Origin: Anseranas semipalmata
Taxonomy: Eukaryota; Chordata; Aves; Anseriformes; Anseranatidae
Direction of reading: 5' to 3'
Assembly (NCBI GenBank): GCA_013399115.1
Contig: VXAA01005604.1
Span: 101,719-165,718, forward strand
DNA: 64,000 nucleotides
The translations under genes were made by a program, and so were the position numbers. The notes beneath the pieces were generated by a model. The model did not search any database, was not told the DNA's origin, and worked only from the letters and a program-made list of their open reading frames with translations. The number at the start of each line of letters is the position of its first letter. Within the stretch, counting starts at the first letter, position 1. Below are positions 1 to 13,739 of this stretch, piece by piece.

Positions 1-1268
1 CTGTCTTAAGAAAGAGGATAAAGGCAGATATTTTGCTATGGAAAATCACAGAAAATGAAGTCAAAAGGAAAGAAGGCAGAGCTTGACATTTCTTCTTTCG
101 CTTGGATCAGAGTTGTGATGATTTCATGCAATATTTTGATAGAAGGGGGAACTCTTGCATCAGAATTTTTTATTTTTTGAGTTCTTATTAACACGTACCT
201 CAGTCTCTAGCTAGGCCATGCAATGAATTGTTACAGGACAATATATATTCAAAAAATATTTCTATGGATATTAAGATTGTTACAGTTAATGCCACTTCAG
301 AAGGGAATATATCCATTTCATGTTTGGGGGATTATGCCCACATTTAACAACTAGAAACTGCAATGTTCTCTAATGTAGGAAGGAAATTATCATTCTTCAA
401 GATAAGATGATTGATAGGACAGTATAAGAATCATCAGACTTACTTCTTGTGTCAAAGAACCTACATTTCTAACACATTCTCAGTGTTATGGCCTCCCTTT
501 CTTTAGTTAAAAAAAAAATCCCATGCTTTAGACTAAAAGGATTGTTGTGTTTTGTAATACATATTCTTTCCTCAGATTTCCTTTTGGAATTTTCTCATTC
601 CAGGAGATGCTAGGAAATGAGGTAACTAGAACTGAATGTAAGATTTTTATGCAGGACTGGGTCATCTCTTCTGCAGCCCCACAGCCATATTCCACAGTTC
701 ATCAGAGATTCACACAGTGACAAGAAAAGCATTCAAATCAATAGAAAAAGCCACAAGAAATACATCAGTTTCTTGTTCCTGTTACGTACTTCAAGATTTC
801 TTCCTGACATGTTCTGACCTTTTCATCTTTCTTTAATTAATAAAAGATAACTAGTCTTGTTTTTATTTATTTATTATTTTATTTTTTGTCTCTTATGGTT
901 ACATTCATTCCGATTAAACCATAGAGTGTAGTGTTTATTATGTGTGGAAAGAGTCAGAAATACTTAAAACAAAATGAACAAAAATTATTCAAAATATCCC
1001 TCATAATTTTGTATATTTTAGAAAAAATATTTGCACACATTTACAGACTCAGTTGAGGCACTTCTAAGATTTTTTTCATATTGAGCAGCATCACTCAAGG
1101 TAAAAAGTGTCAGTGAAATGACCACTGATTGAAGATGTTTTTCATTAGCATGTAAGAATACAAAAATCTGGTCCTTAAACATCTGGCATTTGTTTTTAAA
1201 CTATTTGGAACCCTTAATTGGAATAGAAAAAAAAAAAAAGATTAAACTTTAACCTATTTGTAACCTTT
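1..1268. other. Unique A+T-rich non-coding sequence
   Basis: I see no gene, RNA or recognisable repeat here. The stretch is A+T-rich with short A and T runs (for example an A run near 1229) and ends exactly at the target duplication of the LTR that follows. No long open frame is present. Confidence 0.6.
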
Positions 1269-2299
1269 TGTGGTGGGTTAGCCTCTGCTCGTCACCACGT
1301 GCCCACCAAGCTGCTCTTTCACTCCCCCTCCTCAGCAAGACAGGGAAAAAATACAATGAAAAAGTTCATGGGTTTTAAGACAAGGACAGGGAGATCACTC
1401 ACCAACTACCACCATGGGCAAAACAGACTTGGAGAAGATGAATTTCCAATTAATAATGAAGTAGAATACTGACAACTAAAAACAAAACTAAGAACACCTT
1501 CCCCACACACCCCTTTCTTCCCAGGCTCAAATCCATTCCCAATTCCTCAACCTCCTCCCCCCAAGCAGTACAGGGGAATGGGGGTTGCAGTCAGTCCATA
1601 ATGCTTCATCTCTGCCACTTCCTCATCCTCACACTCTTCCCATTCTCCCATGTGGGGTCCCTCCCACGGGATACAGTACTTCATGAACTGATCCAACATA
1701 GGTCCTTCCACAGGCAGTACTTCAAGAACTGCTCCAGCACAGGTACCCCAAGGGCCGCATTTCCTGCTGGAAAACCTGCTCCTACATGGGCTCCACTCCA
1801 CAGGGCCATAGTTCCTGCCAGGAGCCTGCTCCTGCGTGGGGTCTCCAAGGGATGCAGCTTCCTTCACAGCACACCCGCTTGCTCTGGTATGGAGTCCTCT
1901 ATGAACTGCAGTGTGGACATCTGCTCCAACATGGTACTCCATAGGCTGCAGGAGACAACCTGCTTCACAACAGTCTTCCCCATGGGCTGCAGGAGAATCT
2001 CTGCTCTGATGCCTGTAGCACCTCCTCCCCCTCCTTCTTGACTGGCCTTGGTGGCAAGAGTTGTTTCTCTCACATTTTTCTCACTCCTCTCTATCACATC
2101 TGCTCTGCAGTATTTGTTACCTTTTCTTAAATATGCTATCACAGGAGTGACACCAGTGGCTCAGCTTTGGCCAGCAGTGGGTCCCTTTTGGGGCTGCCTG
2201 GAACTAGCTGTTTCCAACATGGGGGCAGCTCCTGGTCTTTTCTCACAGAGGCCAACCCTCCCACCCGCTACCAAAACCTTTCCATGTAAACCCAATCCA
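1269..2299 (-). mobile_element. Solo LTR of an avian endogenous retrovirus, family B
   Basis: Read on the minus strand, the element starts TGGATTGGG and ends CCCACCACA, the TG...CA termini of an LTR. It is flanked by a perfect 5-bp direct repeat CCTTT (1264-1268 and 2300-2304), which is direct evidence of integration. Three other copies or fragments of the same family lie at 9517, 25746 and 33042. Inside, degenerate units built round GGAGCAG and CTGCAGCCCATGG cover roughly 1650-2030. The expected poly(A) signal near 1447 has decayed. No gag, pol or env follows, so this is a solo LTR. A 5-bp duplication is typical of ERVL-type integrases; the class assignment is inference. Frames of 131, 146 and 92 codons inside are by-products of its low stop density. 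Confidence 0.88.
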
Positions 2300-3797
2300 C
2301 CTTTTCATTTTTAAGCAAGTAATTCTGAATGGTCAGAAAACAAGGGATGCTGCCATTGCCAATCACATATGCACACTGCACTATAATAATAAGATAAACA
2401 ATGAGCCAAGTGCTGCTTAAGAAGGACACCTACTTGAAAGTCACTTCCTTAGTGCATTAACGTTTTCACATTGTGATATGAATCTTTATAAACACCCCAA
2501 CTAAACTACCTACTTTAAGGTAGGTTTTTAAAAAAGTCTCTCTTTTTTTTTTTTTTTTTCTACATTAGGAGAAAAGTGGAGAGGGTCCTGAAAACTTTGT
2601 AGATCTCTAGTAAGGGCTCCATTTGGCCACAGCATCTTTTTACTCTTTCTATATTTGTCATTTTTTTTTTTTTCATTTTTATGGGTACTGTGAAAGTAAT
2701 ACTTCAATGTGAGTTATTCCTCTGTTGGAGTTTCCACATTATGACTACAGTGAATATTGCTGTTTGTAGCAAAGGCTCTGTCACAAGACAAAGGACTTTT
2801 ATTTATTTTTGTGTCAATTGAAACAATTTATTTGAAGACTTTGAGAGTGAAAGAAAAGGCTAAAAGCAAAAAGAGTCTAATAAAAGTATCTCCCCTTTGA
2901 GCAGTGTCAATCAATTAGAGTGAAATGAATTCCCTGTTTGCTCGATAAGTGAAGTACTTTGTGTCACAAATGACCTGGACAATTCTTCTTGGGTGTCCTC
3001 ATTATAGAGAAATACCTGGTGTTTTAGTCTTGTATTAACTATTTAATTAGTATATTCATATTATAATATCTGTTTCTCTTACATGATTTATAAGAAAATA
3101 TCATTTTATTAAATTATGTTATACTGCAAGATAAGTCGAAGTTCCCATGATAAAAAGTACCATGGTAATTCTGTAATTCATTAAGCATCTAAACAGCACA
3201 GTAAACTGAAAGTATATACTGAATGTTTAATCAACTCAGCAAAGACATAGGATTGAAATTTTTATAATTCTTTGTTCTAGCCAAAAATAGATTCTATTAT
3301 ATTCTTACTCTCTCTTATCTGGTTCATATTTTCGTGGTAGTTGCAGTAGTATAAACTAAATGGGGAAATGTAAATTTACTTTAAAGATCTTTTCCATTTA
3401 AATGGTATCAACATTCAAGTTATGTAATAAATCCAGCTTTCTTGTAAGGATACATTATGTAAATCTCACTGAGCCTTAAAAAAAAAAAAAAAAAAAAAAC
3501 TAGAAATATCAGTTTTTAATATATTATTCCCAAGAATAATGTATGTTTAGGTACCTAATCTGCATGTAGGTACCTACATCTTTTTCTGAATGTGCCATGT
3601 AGTTAATATAGATTTAGTGCATCATGCTACAGTGGGCTTAAATTGGGAACTGCTGAGGACTACTTTGGCTGAACTTTCATAACAAGCTTGTTTCATCTGA
3701 CTTTTGACTGTATAGTTTTTCCTTGTTTTGTGTTTTCAATTTCCAGTATTTAAATTTAGGCTTAGAGTTCCCTCTCTTTACTTGGCTAACCAATTTT
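2300..3797. other. Unique A+T-rich sequence with possible conserved non-coding core
   Basis: There is no gene. Poly-T runs lie near 2544-2560 and 2660-2673, and a poly-A run at 3478-3499. The part 2755-3060 has the look of vertebrate conserved non-coding DNA, with few repeats and homeodomain or TALE-like words such as TGTCAATCAA (2905-2914). Conservation cannot be shown from one sequence. Confidence 0.45.
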
Positions 3798-3924
3798 NNN
3801 NNNNNNNNNNNNNNNNNNNNNNNNNNNNNNNNNNNNNNNNNNNNNNNNNNNNNNNNNNNNNNNNNNNNNNNNNNNNNNNNNNNNNNNNNNNNNNNNNNNN
3901 NNNNNNNNNNNNNNNNNNNNNNNN
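3798..3924. other. Assembly gap (127 N)
   Basis: A run of 127 undetermined bases is flanked by T runs on both sides (TTTT to the left, nine T to the right). This suggests a long poly-T tract that the assembly could not cross. Frames that read through it are meaningless. Confidence 0.98.
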
Positions 3925-5758
3925 TTTTTTTTTGTTTTTAAGAACATTTAGAGTGATTTTTAGTCCTTATTCATGCATACTTGTTAAAAAAAAACACGTA
4001 TTGTTTTTCACCTCTACCACAAATATTGTACAATGCTATACTGCGACACACAGCTATAATTGGGTCCCAACAGCTTGCTTCTGCCTACAATCCTTTGGCA
4101 AATTATTCTTTTCCTACATAGCCAACTGCTCTGCTAAATACTGTATTACTAGTACTGGGGATGGGGGAAATAAAAGTATGGCAAGAGTTCCCTATAGAAA
4201 GTTGAAATAGGATAGCATACCTGTGTTCAGGAATGAATAACACTTATGTATAGTGAATTGCAGACAAGATTTGCATTTTGAAAAATATCGGTGCCCGGTG
4301 GTGAAGCACTAAAAAGATATGTTCTTAGATGACTTACCACTATCTTCCCTTCTTGTGAGTCTGCATCAAGGATGCTGTATTCCAGACTTAATTACTATCA
4401 GCCTATTAATTACTATTGACCTTCTCCTTTGTTATTCCCACCTCATTAAAGACAGGGAAGACAACTGACCTACACAAACTTTTTTCCACAGACCAAAAGC
4501 ATCTCCAGCTTCAAAGCATGCTGGAAAGCTTGGCATCCATAATCCTCAAGACTCCAGATGATCTTTTCATAGCCACACCTAGAACCAATGGAAGTAGGTT
4601 AATGTGAAATTCCTATTTTCTCAAGCACTCACCATTTGAGGAAAATGCCAAGGTGACATTTCTAACCCATCTTTCTCTTTAGCTTTGACAATGCCTTTTA
4701 AAAAAGGAAGTTCTATCCTGTCATTAGCTTCATCTTTGAGAAATATGGACTTATTCTGCCTCATGTGTGGGATAAGCTTTAACTTGCATATTAGTCTGTA
4801 AGTAATAACTAAAAATGGTATTTGATCCCTCCATAAATGAACATTCTGGAGGTTACTTTTATTTTTTAAATTCAGTTCGAATATCCTACAGTGGATTCAA
4901 CATTTCTAGGCCAGGAATATCCAACCACTATTAATTCATTTAGTATGTCTTATGATAACATTACTCGTCATGAGTTGTTTAGTATTACTATAATTATTGT
5001 AAGTACTTTGGTAGGATTTCCAGAGTAATTCAGTATTAATTAAGTGGATCCACGTTGCTGAGAATCCCGTTACACTGAATATTTCAGTAGAGTGGAAAAC
5101 ATCAAAATCTTCCTCAGAGTGAACAAATCCCTTATCGTTCTGCAAAATGACTGTGCAGAAAGGGAAATAAAGAAGTCATTGCATAGTAAGCCTTCATCTC
5201 TGACTATTGTCTACTTCTGACTCTGAGCCAGTTCTTTGGAGTAGGCATTATGTTCTTTACTTGCAGTGACAATAAGTCTTCACGACTGAACGTACACCTA
5301 GTTCAATGTTGTTGCCATATGGTGTGCTAGCAATGCCACTAACTCTTAGTGGCAGACTATTCAATGAAAATGGGAATAGCAGGACCAGGTTTTGTATTCA
5401 GTAAAGTATGCTTAAACGTAAAACACAGGACATATTTTTTTCCTTTCATGTGTTGAATTATATGATATGCACCTCATGGTTTTCAAAGCCAGCACAACAG
5501 AAGCTTACTGGCAGTCTAGAAAAATTCAGAATTAAAATAATTCAACTGCCATTTGAAAAAGTGTGACCTGCTACTGAATGGACAAATCAGAAATGATAAA
5601 AGAGAGAGAAACAGGTGAGGAATATTCTTCCACCTGTACTGAGTTATAAAAGTATTTCAAGGAGCTATTAATATGCAGAACCAAAGCCCCATCTTCCAGA
5701 TTTCTTTAGAAACAAAAACAAAAAGCAAGCTAATAAACAGACAAACAACCAAACCAAA

Positions 5759-5793
<35 letters not shown>

Positions 5794-8700
5794 ATCCCAA
5801 AGCACAGTGTAGAACTGTAGAGGAGAGAGAAAATCACTTCCCTATAGTTTGCACCTCCCATCCCAGGGAACTGAGACATATTTTACTCAAGAGAAAAATC
5901 TCTTCAAGTGAACTTCTTGTGGCTATTTGTACTAGCACGTTTCAAACACTCTTCTAAAACAAACACCAAAGTATGGCACACCATCAAACAATTTTAATAT
6001 TTATCATTGGCTTTTTCAACTATATGCTTTCCTTCAGTTCTTTAAATTAACTTTTGTAACAAGGGAATAATAACATTACCCTGTTACATTGACTCCATTT
6101 CACAGCATAAAAAGACAAGCAATTGAATACATAAAATGAAGTGATTCAGTTAGTATTAGAAATTGAAGGGTGACCCTGAAACCTGTCATAAAAAATAAAA
6201 TTCTTCTGTTCCTGTTGTTAAGACACTTCTGACATAGATTCTAAAGGAATGAATTGCAGTCTCAGAATGATATTTGTAATCTCTCAGGCTGTAGCTTGAG
6301 AATAAAGTAGGCATTATGATTTCAAAATATCCGAGAGTATCATTAGACTGCTTAAAGAAAATGAACTACTTGACACAGGAGTGATTATATAGTGCAAAAG
6401 GATGTGAATAGAACTCGTGGATTTTCTAGGAAATAGAAATTAAGAAATCAATGAGAAATTAGGAGAATGTTCTAAGAGGGAAGTCACATATCTACAGACG
6501 TACCTGAGATGAATGGGAGTAATGACGAATATTTTGAGGGTGACTAAAGTGAAGACAAACGTGGGTGAATGACAATATATCCCCATCAAGTTGATAACAC
6601 AGATGGAAGGGAAAATATTGGAGGATAAGAGAAAGACTGTAGAACAAATAAATCACAAAAGTAAAGTGTGCTTTCTAGGCAAAGAGTTCATTAGCTAACA
6701 TGAGAATAGCCAAACGGACTCAGAATCTGAATGTGCATGGAGAGATAGTAAGCAGAAAGAATAAGAATTTGAGTATTTTGTAAGTGCTTAAAGAGATTAC
6801 AGGCTAGGCAGCATTTTTTTTTGTTTGTTTTGTTCATTTGTTTTCTTTTTCTTAAAGGGACATTTCTATAAGCACGTAGCTACAATTTAGTGAAGAATGC
6901 TGGGAAGGCAGCAAGGCAAAGCTACTACTAAGTCTTTTTTGAGGTGGCTTCCACCCAGGGAGTCTGAAGAAGATACTTAGTGAAACCTCTCCATTTGATT
7001 GAGTTTAAAGTCTCCATTTTGCAATCATTACACTGTATTTCTCTTACCTTTCTCATTTAGAAAGCTTTGTGTGACCCTTCATGGTATTTAAGAATGCTGT
7101 AAATTATGGAGTTGAATATGGAATATTATCACTGTAACATGAAATGTGAGAACCTTGAAGGACCTAAAGAAATTCTCAGGTAATAGGTTTAAAAAAAGCT
7201 ACACCAATACTTTTTCACTCAGCACAAGATATTACACCTTCTAAAAAAAGTCAAGAGAGGATTCAACAGGTTCATGGAGGAATGGTCTGTGACCACCAGA
7301 CATCACAGTTCAGATGCAAATTCCAACTATAAAAGTCCCACATTGCTGATTTCTGGAAGTAGAAGAGTAATCCAGCCCTATACACACCCTGTTTTATATT
7401 CTTCAATACATACAAGTTATTGCCTGCTGTTAGAGGTAATGCTTAGGTAGTCCAGAATCTGACAAATCATTTATTTTGGAAACAACCTATCTTTGTTTTT
7501 CAGATGACGTTTTTCTGGTACAACATTTTTTTTTTTTTTAGTACAGGAAGTTTTTCTCATTATTTTCCAATTTAAATTTGTTCCCGTTTTGACTTAAAAT
7601 AAGTTCCATTTCAGCAGTGACTGATCTCATATTTAAGCCTTTTTTATTAATAGTTGTGTGTTGGTACGTCTGGAGTGATTCTCAGCAGGAGGTTTTGGGA
7701 AGGAAAAGCCTAATATCTTTCACAGGTGATATCTGAAATCTCTCAAAGAAGAGCCAAATCAGGGCAACCTATAAAACACAGGCAGAAGCAGGCTTCATAA
7801 AGTAATATTTATAGTTCTAGTGTTAGAGGAATTTATAGCATAAAGTTTCTATCATTCCTAGGAACACTTAAATGTACATTTGCAAATATTCCAAGGACTG
7901 GGAAATACTCACTAGAGGTTATTCCTGTCTTATGATTTATCACATAGCAATTTAAATTTATATTAAAAAAGTGTTTTTAAAGGATTCATGTCAAGAATAA
8001 TGATTTTTTATCCATGTCTCTTCCAGAAATATGGGTGAATGGATTTCTTAAAAACAACAACAACAACACATGTACGTTATTTTTTCTGGGTTCAGATTAC
8101 CTCTGTGTAACCAGTAAGTAAAATGAGTTTCCCTTGGTATCAAAGACTAGACTTACATACCCTGCAAGTGCCAGGAGTATGTATCCTGTAATATATATTG
8201 AAAAATTATATACATATATAGGTTCTGAAGTAAGGCTCAGCAAAAAGCTTAGAATCTCACACTAAACCCTTGATCACATAAAGCTAAAATCAGGAAAGTG
8301 AAAAAGAAATCTAAGCATTTGTTTTCCAGCCCTATTGTTAAACCAGTGCAGAGAGGATCTTTTCCTTTTAAAAGAAAATTTAATTGCTTTAGCTCATCCT
8401 TTCACTATCTTGTAGAATGACTGGTTTCAACATAAATCTTAGCAGGAAAATAAGGCTTGAAGTACCTGATTGTACATTTTGAAATGACTTTAAAAGAACT
8501 ACATGTTCCCAAGCAACAACTATTTCCCTAAACTTTTTACATTAAATAACTCTTCGTAGTACCTTCCATTATGCCAACAAGATGAATGGTTATGTTAATA
8601 ATAATAATTCAAGCAGCCAAATAAAGAGGAAAAAATACATCAGCATTCTATGAAAGGTGAAGCAAAATGATACAATATATAATTGGGAATGGTATCTTAA

Positions 8701-9516
8701 TTTATGCACATAAAAACTCTTGAATTTTCGGATGATGAGACTTTTACTTCTGTTACTGCATTGTCCTTGAGAGCTAAAAGCTAGCATTTTTTTTATTATC
8801 TTATGTTTGTAAATGTCTAGCAAGGTAACAGTGTATTTCAAGTTATTTTCTGCATTCTAGGAGGCTTAGATATCTGAACAACAACAACAAAAATTAGTAT
8901 TTAGGCAAGGAACAGACATAAAATTTACATTAACTTTCTCTTCACCATCTCATGATGAGGACTATTACAAGTTTCTGGCTGAATTATATTTGTTCTGCTT
9001 TTCCCTTGTGACAAAAAACAGCACAATATAAAATCCTTACTAGTAGTATCAGAGAGATTCTCTGGTTCCTCACTTTGCAGACTTGAATCCTACACTGAGT
9101 TTGGGAACTTTTTTGGGTCTTGGTGCATGACGTAGCTGAGAAATATGGGAGAAAAATCTATTTGCAGATGTCTTTAAGTCTAGTCCTTCTTTTTCAGAAA
9201 ATTTCAGGTACGTGCACATGATCAGGGTTTAAACATACTGCTGGGGACAGCACAAGTGTCAGTTGTTTGCCTTCCTTGGAACTCTGCTTACCCACATGTA
9301 CAGCAGGACCAAGAACCTTTATTATGAGAAACCTACAGACCTGAGAAGACGATAGGCCTGGTAACACTGGTGTCCTTTCCAAAGGATGGACTTCACGAGG
9401 TGACTTCCTCTGATCTGTAGAGGATGACCTGAAAGGAACTAAAACTGGTTTAGCTAGATCTTTGAAATTAATGCTTGATTAGAAGGGCAGGCTGGTTATT
9501 CCACTTGCTATGGCTT
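3925..9516. other. Unique A+T-rich non-coding sequence
   Basis: I find no gene, RNA gene or recognisable transposon in this 5.6-kb stretch. It contains an (AAAT)n microsatellite at 5756-5795 and short (AAC)n tracts near 8053 and 8879. The open frames (for example 83 codons at 8590-8841, minus) show no known motif and fit chance. Confidence 0.5.
5756..5795. repeat. (AAAT)n microsatellite
   Basis: Ten uninterrupted AAAT units in 40 bases. The array is pure, so its length is probably variable between individuals. Confidence 0.95.
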
Positions 9517-10359
9517 TGTATTGGGTGTAGATGGCAGAGTTTTGGCAGCACGGGGCTGCAGGGCAGTTTCTGTGAGGAGAGACCAGGCTGCCCTTTGCTG
9601 GACACAGCTGGTTCCAGCTAGCTCCAACCACCCAACCACAGGGCATGGCGGCCAAGATGGTGGTGCCTCCATGATACCATATTTGAAAAAAGTGAAAAAA
9701 TTCCAGACAGAGAAAGGAGTGATTAAAAAAAAAAAAAAAGAAAGAAAGAAAGAAAAAGTGAGAAATGGCAGTAAGAACACCAAGGTCAGAGGTAGAGGGG
9801 GAGGAGGTGCTGCAGATGCAGGAACAGGTATTTCCCTGCAGGCTGTAGAAAAGAAAACATTGGAGCAGATACTCACTGCAGTGGGTGGAACACCTCAAGC
9901 TGGAGCACATGGATATTTCCTGAAGGACAGCAGCCTGTGGAAAGCCATCACAGGAGCAGGGGAACAGCTTACGGAAAAAAGAGCAGAAGAGAGGAGCTGT
10001 TAAGAACTGTTTGCAATCCCCCATTCCCCACCTGCTCTGCGCAACTCACAGCAGAGAAAGGTAGAAGATTTGGGAATGAAGGAGTGAAGTTGAGCCTGGG
10101 CAAAAGGTGGGGGGAAGGTGTTGCTTTGAATTTTTTCTTTGTTTCTCACTACCCAATTCTATTTTAATTGGTAATAAATTCCACTGATTTTTCTCAAGTC
10201 AAGTCTGTTTTGCCCATGATGGTAACTGGGAAGTGATCTCTCCATCCTTATCTCAGCCCATGAGCTTTCTCATCCTATTTTCTCCACCGTGCTTTGGAGG
10301 AGGTGGATCAAGAGCAGCTGGGTGGGAACCTGGCAGCTGGTCAAGTTCTACCCACCACA
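9517..10359 (+). mobile_element. Solo LTR of an avian endogenous retrovirus, family B
   Basis: The element starts TGTATTGGG and ends CTACCCACCACA. It aligns by eye with the family-B LTRs at 1269, 25746 and 33042. It keeps the 3' part of the family: the box GTCTGTTTTGCCC, the TCTCAGCCCATGAGCTTT box, and a poly(A) signal AATAAA near 10173. Flanks GGCTT (9512-9516) and GGTTT (10360-10364) look like a 5-bp target duplication with one mutation. Near 9724-9757 an A run followed by GAAA units has grown inside the LTR and is absent from the other copies. No retroviral genes are attached. The long frames on both strands (up to 181 codons) are not genes. Confidence 0.85.
9724..9758. repeat. A run and (GAAA)n inside an LTR
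   Basis: About 16 A followed by GAAA units, lying within the family-B LTR at 9517-10359. The other family-B copies lack it, so it arose in this copy. Confidence 0.8.
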
Positions 10360-10520
10360 GGTTTCTGCTTATCAGCCCATTAAAACTGACAAACCCCTAG
10401 TGCTAAGATCCCCCAACTTTCCATTTACTATGTGTAGCGTAGCCTTGTTATTTATAAGTGCACATGAATCACTATAATAATTTCAGCCCCAGTCTCAAAT
10501 ATAGCTGGAAATCACAAAGG

Positions 10521-10548
10521 AAAAAAACAAACAAACAAACAAAAAAAC
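10521..10548. repeat. (AAAC)n simple repeat
   Basis: A run of CAAA units bounded by A runs. Confidence 0.85.
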
Positions 10549-10804
10549 ACCCTAACAGTAAGTCCTTATTGTAATGTAAATGTTAAACGTTGACCCCTCT
10601 AGATGAGATCTACGTGTTTTCTGACAGTTCTTTTTTCAGGTCCTTCCAACACCATCCCAGCAGTAAATACGGACTAACATTATATTGCTGCCAGTAAAGG
10701 ATTAGGCTGGTAAATCAGCATACTTTATTTGAAAGTAGATGCCATCCAGGGACAGAGAGACAGATAACAGAGCCTATTTTTCATTAGGGTGCTTTTAGGT
10801 TTAG

Positions 10805-10846
10805 CCTTATTTAAATAGAAAAAATAGAACCTTATTTAAATAGAAA
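10805..10846. repeat. 25-bp tandem duplication
   Basis: The word CCTTATTTAAATAGAAA occurs at 10805-10821 and again at 10830-10846, giving a 25-bp unit present about 1.7 times. It looks like a local slippage duplication. Confidence 0.85.
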
Positions 10847-13739
10847 GATTTTTGGTTGCTTCCTATGGGAGTTGCATACAGCCTGTAAAAGGACAGCTTT
10901 ACAAATGTGGGAACTTCAGAACTACTGAAGTAGTTTTCTACAAAAGGTGCAGAATATTCCTTTTATATTTTCTTTGAAGTTAAAAACTGCAAATTAGGCA
11001 TTAAAAATGAATAAAACTCACTCTGTAAGAAAAATGATGATAAGTGAAACATAAAATTTCATTCTAGTTTAAATAATTTGATTGCTAGATCTAGTTTAAT
11101 AAAATGTTCTTCCTCCCTCACCAGCTGTGTTTTAAGCAACATGAATTAGATAGTTTGGTAGGCTAAAGTATAACCTGCATTTCTTTCTGCTTGTAGGTGG
11201 TTTTTTTGCTTTAATATGTATATGTTGGCTGCAGGAGAATGGTAAGGGGAAAGAGATGCGTGCAAAAGCTAAAGGCAAAGACATTAGCTAGCCTGCCAAA
11301 TGATCTATTCAGTAGCAAAGCTAACATGGGACCAGGGACAGGTCAACATATGCCTGAAAGCCTCAAAGCACTAATTCAAGTCCATCCAAAGTTGTTTTCT
11401 TCTTTGTCCTGTAAGAACAGCACATTCTTTCTGGACTGATTACCTCATTTTAGATGCTAAGAAGACAGCAACCTGTGGGAAAAATTAGCTTCATCCTTTC
11501 CTTACTACCTCCTGTCTTTTCCTCCTCCATGCTGTATCTATGGTCTGTATTACTTTTCATGTTGTCACTGCAGCTGGCATGTGGCCACATCTTTTCTAGT
11601 CCTATCTTTGACATTCTGCCAGCAGTGTTCTACATTAAACATTAAAGCTTTCCTGCGTGATTTAGAGGAGGTTTTACATGCTATGGATCTTCTCTAATGT
11701 TAGAAAGGCTATACGTGGCTGTTACTATGGTTTCACACTCTCACTGCCAGAGTCATTGTAAAGGTACTGCATTGCACTGATTTTTACCCATCTGTCTCTT
11801 CCTATAACATGCTCAAGAATTACTGCTCACCTGAAGCTATAATAATTCTGACTACACATCACCAAAAAGGCAAGACTGATTTTCTTGGTTGCCACTTTTC
11901 ATATATAAGGTTACATCTTTTATGTGCAGAGGGATTGGAAGGAAAGTCTAGTGCCAAAACAGACTCAAAAGCAAAGATCCCAAGTGCCCATCCCTCTTAG
12001 CCACAGATAAAGCAACAAAATAAAGTGTCTTCCAAACACAGGGGAAGTAAGTTTCTGGGTCTGAAACTGAAATGTAAGGCTTATGTCCATTTCACTCTGT
12101 TCTAAGTGCTAGGGATAGGAAGATAGGCCTCTTGTTTAGTGGGGAGTGGTATCTGTGAAATTCCTTCAATTGTGTCAGGAGTTCTCACTTGTATCTGAAT
12201 TGGCTACTTTCGTGAAAAGAAGTCTAAAGAATAAAATCTATACCATACCCCCCCTTTTATATTGCTTAATTATAGCCTGTAGCAATAAGTATTCCAGTTC
12301 TACAACCCTTAAAAAAACCACAACCAATGCTTTGTTAGGTAGATATTCATCAGCCAGAAATTTTCTGTCTTCCTGTTTCTGTCTCTGTTATCCATTTCCA
12401 AACTATTAGAACATGAAGAAATTTATTCATTGACATGCTATTTGAATTGCTATTCCTAGGCAACATCTATGATTATAAGGAAAGGCCAGATTAGTAATGT
12501 GATTTTCTAGTTGCTATGTGAAAAGCAACCACTTAGAATCAGGTGGATATTTTTGGCTGCAGCTCAATCCTTATTAATGTATGCATCCTTTTAAGTATGG
12601 TTAAATTACTAACCCTGGAATCTATAATAATGAGCACAATGTTGTGAAATACAGATTTTTTTACATAATGAATGTCTCATCTAGCAGCTCTGTAACACGT
12701 TAATCTCTGAATAACCTTCAATTCGTAACATAACATGGATGTTAATGGTAGAAATTAGAGTTGAAAAATACCTATTTGGTCTTCTATTTCATGTACTCAG
12801 TTGATTGTTCCCTAAAGTATATTTTCCAGTGCATTGTCTCATCTAGATTTAAATGTACCTAGCAATAAAGCTTCTACTACTTCCCTTTCGAGACTATGTC
12901 ACCATGTAATATATTTCACTATTGGGAATTTTTACCCTATTCGATCTTGGGAAGATATTTCACCTTCTCAGAAACAGGAAAAAGGGAAAACATAATAAAA
13001 GCAAAAATATTTATTGACTAGAAGCTAGCAGGAGAGTTTTCTACAAACCAGGCATCTTACTTTTCTTAACAGCTCAATGATGGTGTTGTCATTTCCTATA
13101 GAGCGAAATCTGCTCTTGCATTTTTTATCACATTTCCCTGAGGTAAAGGCAAATTCTACCCTTGCCCTTTGACTGTGTCATTTAGCACTTATTTCACATT
13201 TCTTCTTTATAGTTTCAAGATTTTTTTGCCCTTGGAAATGAACTGCTGAAATGCCCATGTAAGAGTCAGATTTCTTAAGTCAGATTTATTAAAAACAGGA
13301 AGAATAGATTTAAAACAAATAAAGAGACTTGTGAAGTCTATCAAGATCTCTTAACCTTACAAGAGACATTATCTTCTTAGTCCCCAAGGAGAAGAAAAAC
13401 TTCTGTCAGCAACAGAACAAGCCCTGTCTTCTGACTGACCCCTAACTTGCAAAGAAGGGTTTATGAAGATCAGCTGTTTTTCAAAGTAGTTGACCAGGGA
13501 CAGGCATAAGGTAATAATGGTTAAACACATTACTATACCATTGGCTACAAAATACTAAACTGGCTGACAGATAGAGATAGTCATCCATTCCTAATAAGTT
13601 CCTTGCATGTAACACATGGAATATTTTGACTGGCAGTAGCAGTCAACAAAATGTGTTTTCAGGGATGCAAAATAGCCTAGTCAGTGTCAAACTCTATAAT
13701 ATGAGGCTACGTGAAGAGAACACAGTGACATAGAGTCAG

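Larger units (their letters stand above)
10360..13739. other. Unique non-coding sequence
   Basis: I see no gene. It holds an (AAAC)n tract at 10521-10548 and a short tandem duplication at 10805-10846. Frames of 60-90 codons at 11239, 11454, 11809 and 12146 carry no recognisable domain and are probably chance. Confidence 0.5.

Noticed and set aside
1547..2314. Overlapping open frames on both strands (131, 146, 92 and 88 codons)
   Set aside because: They lie inside or across the end of a solo LTR (1269-2299) whose repeat units have few stop codons. No domain is recognisable.
3723..4210. Frames of 72 and 160 codons
   Set aside because: Both read through the 127-base assembly gap, so their length is an artefact.
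4868..4885. TTCGAAT-like word resembling a tRNA B box
   Set aside because: No matching A box, acceptor stem or cloverleaf around it.
9479..10167. Frames of 181, 160, 122 and 76 codons
   Set aside because: They cross the family-B LTR at 9517-10359 on both strands, include an A/GAAA microsatellite, and show no protein similarity.
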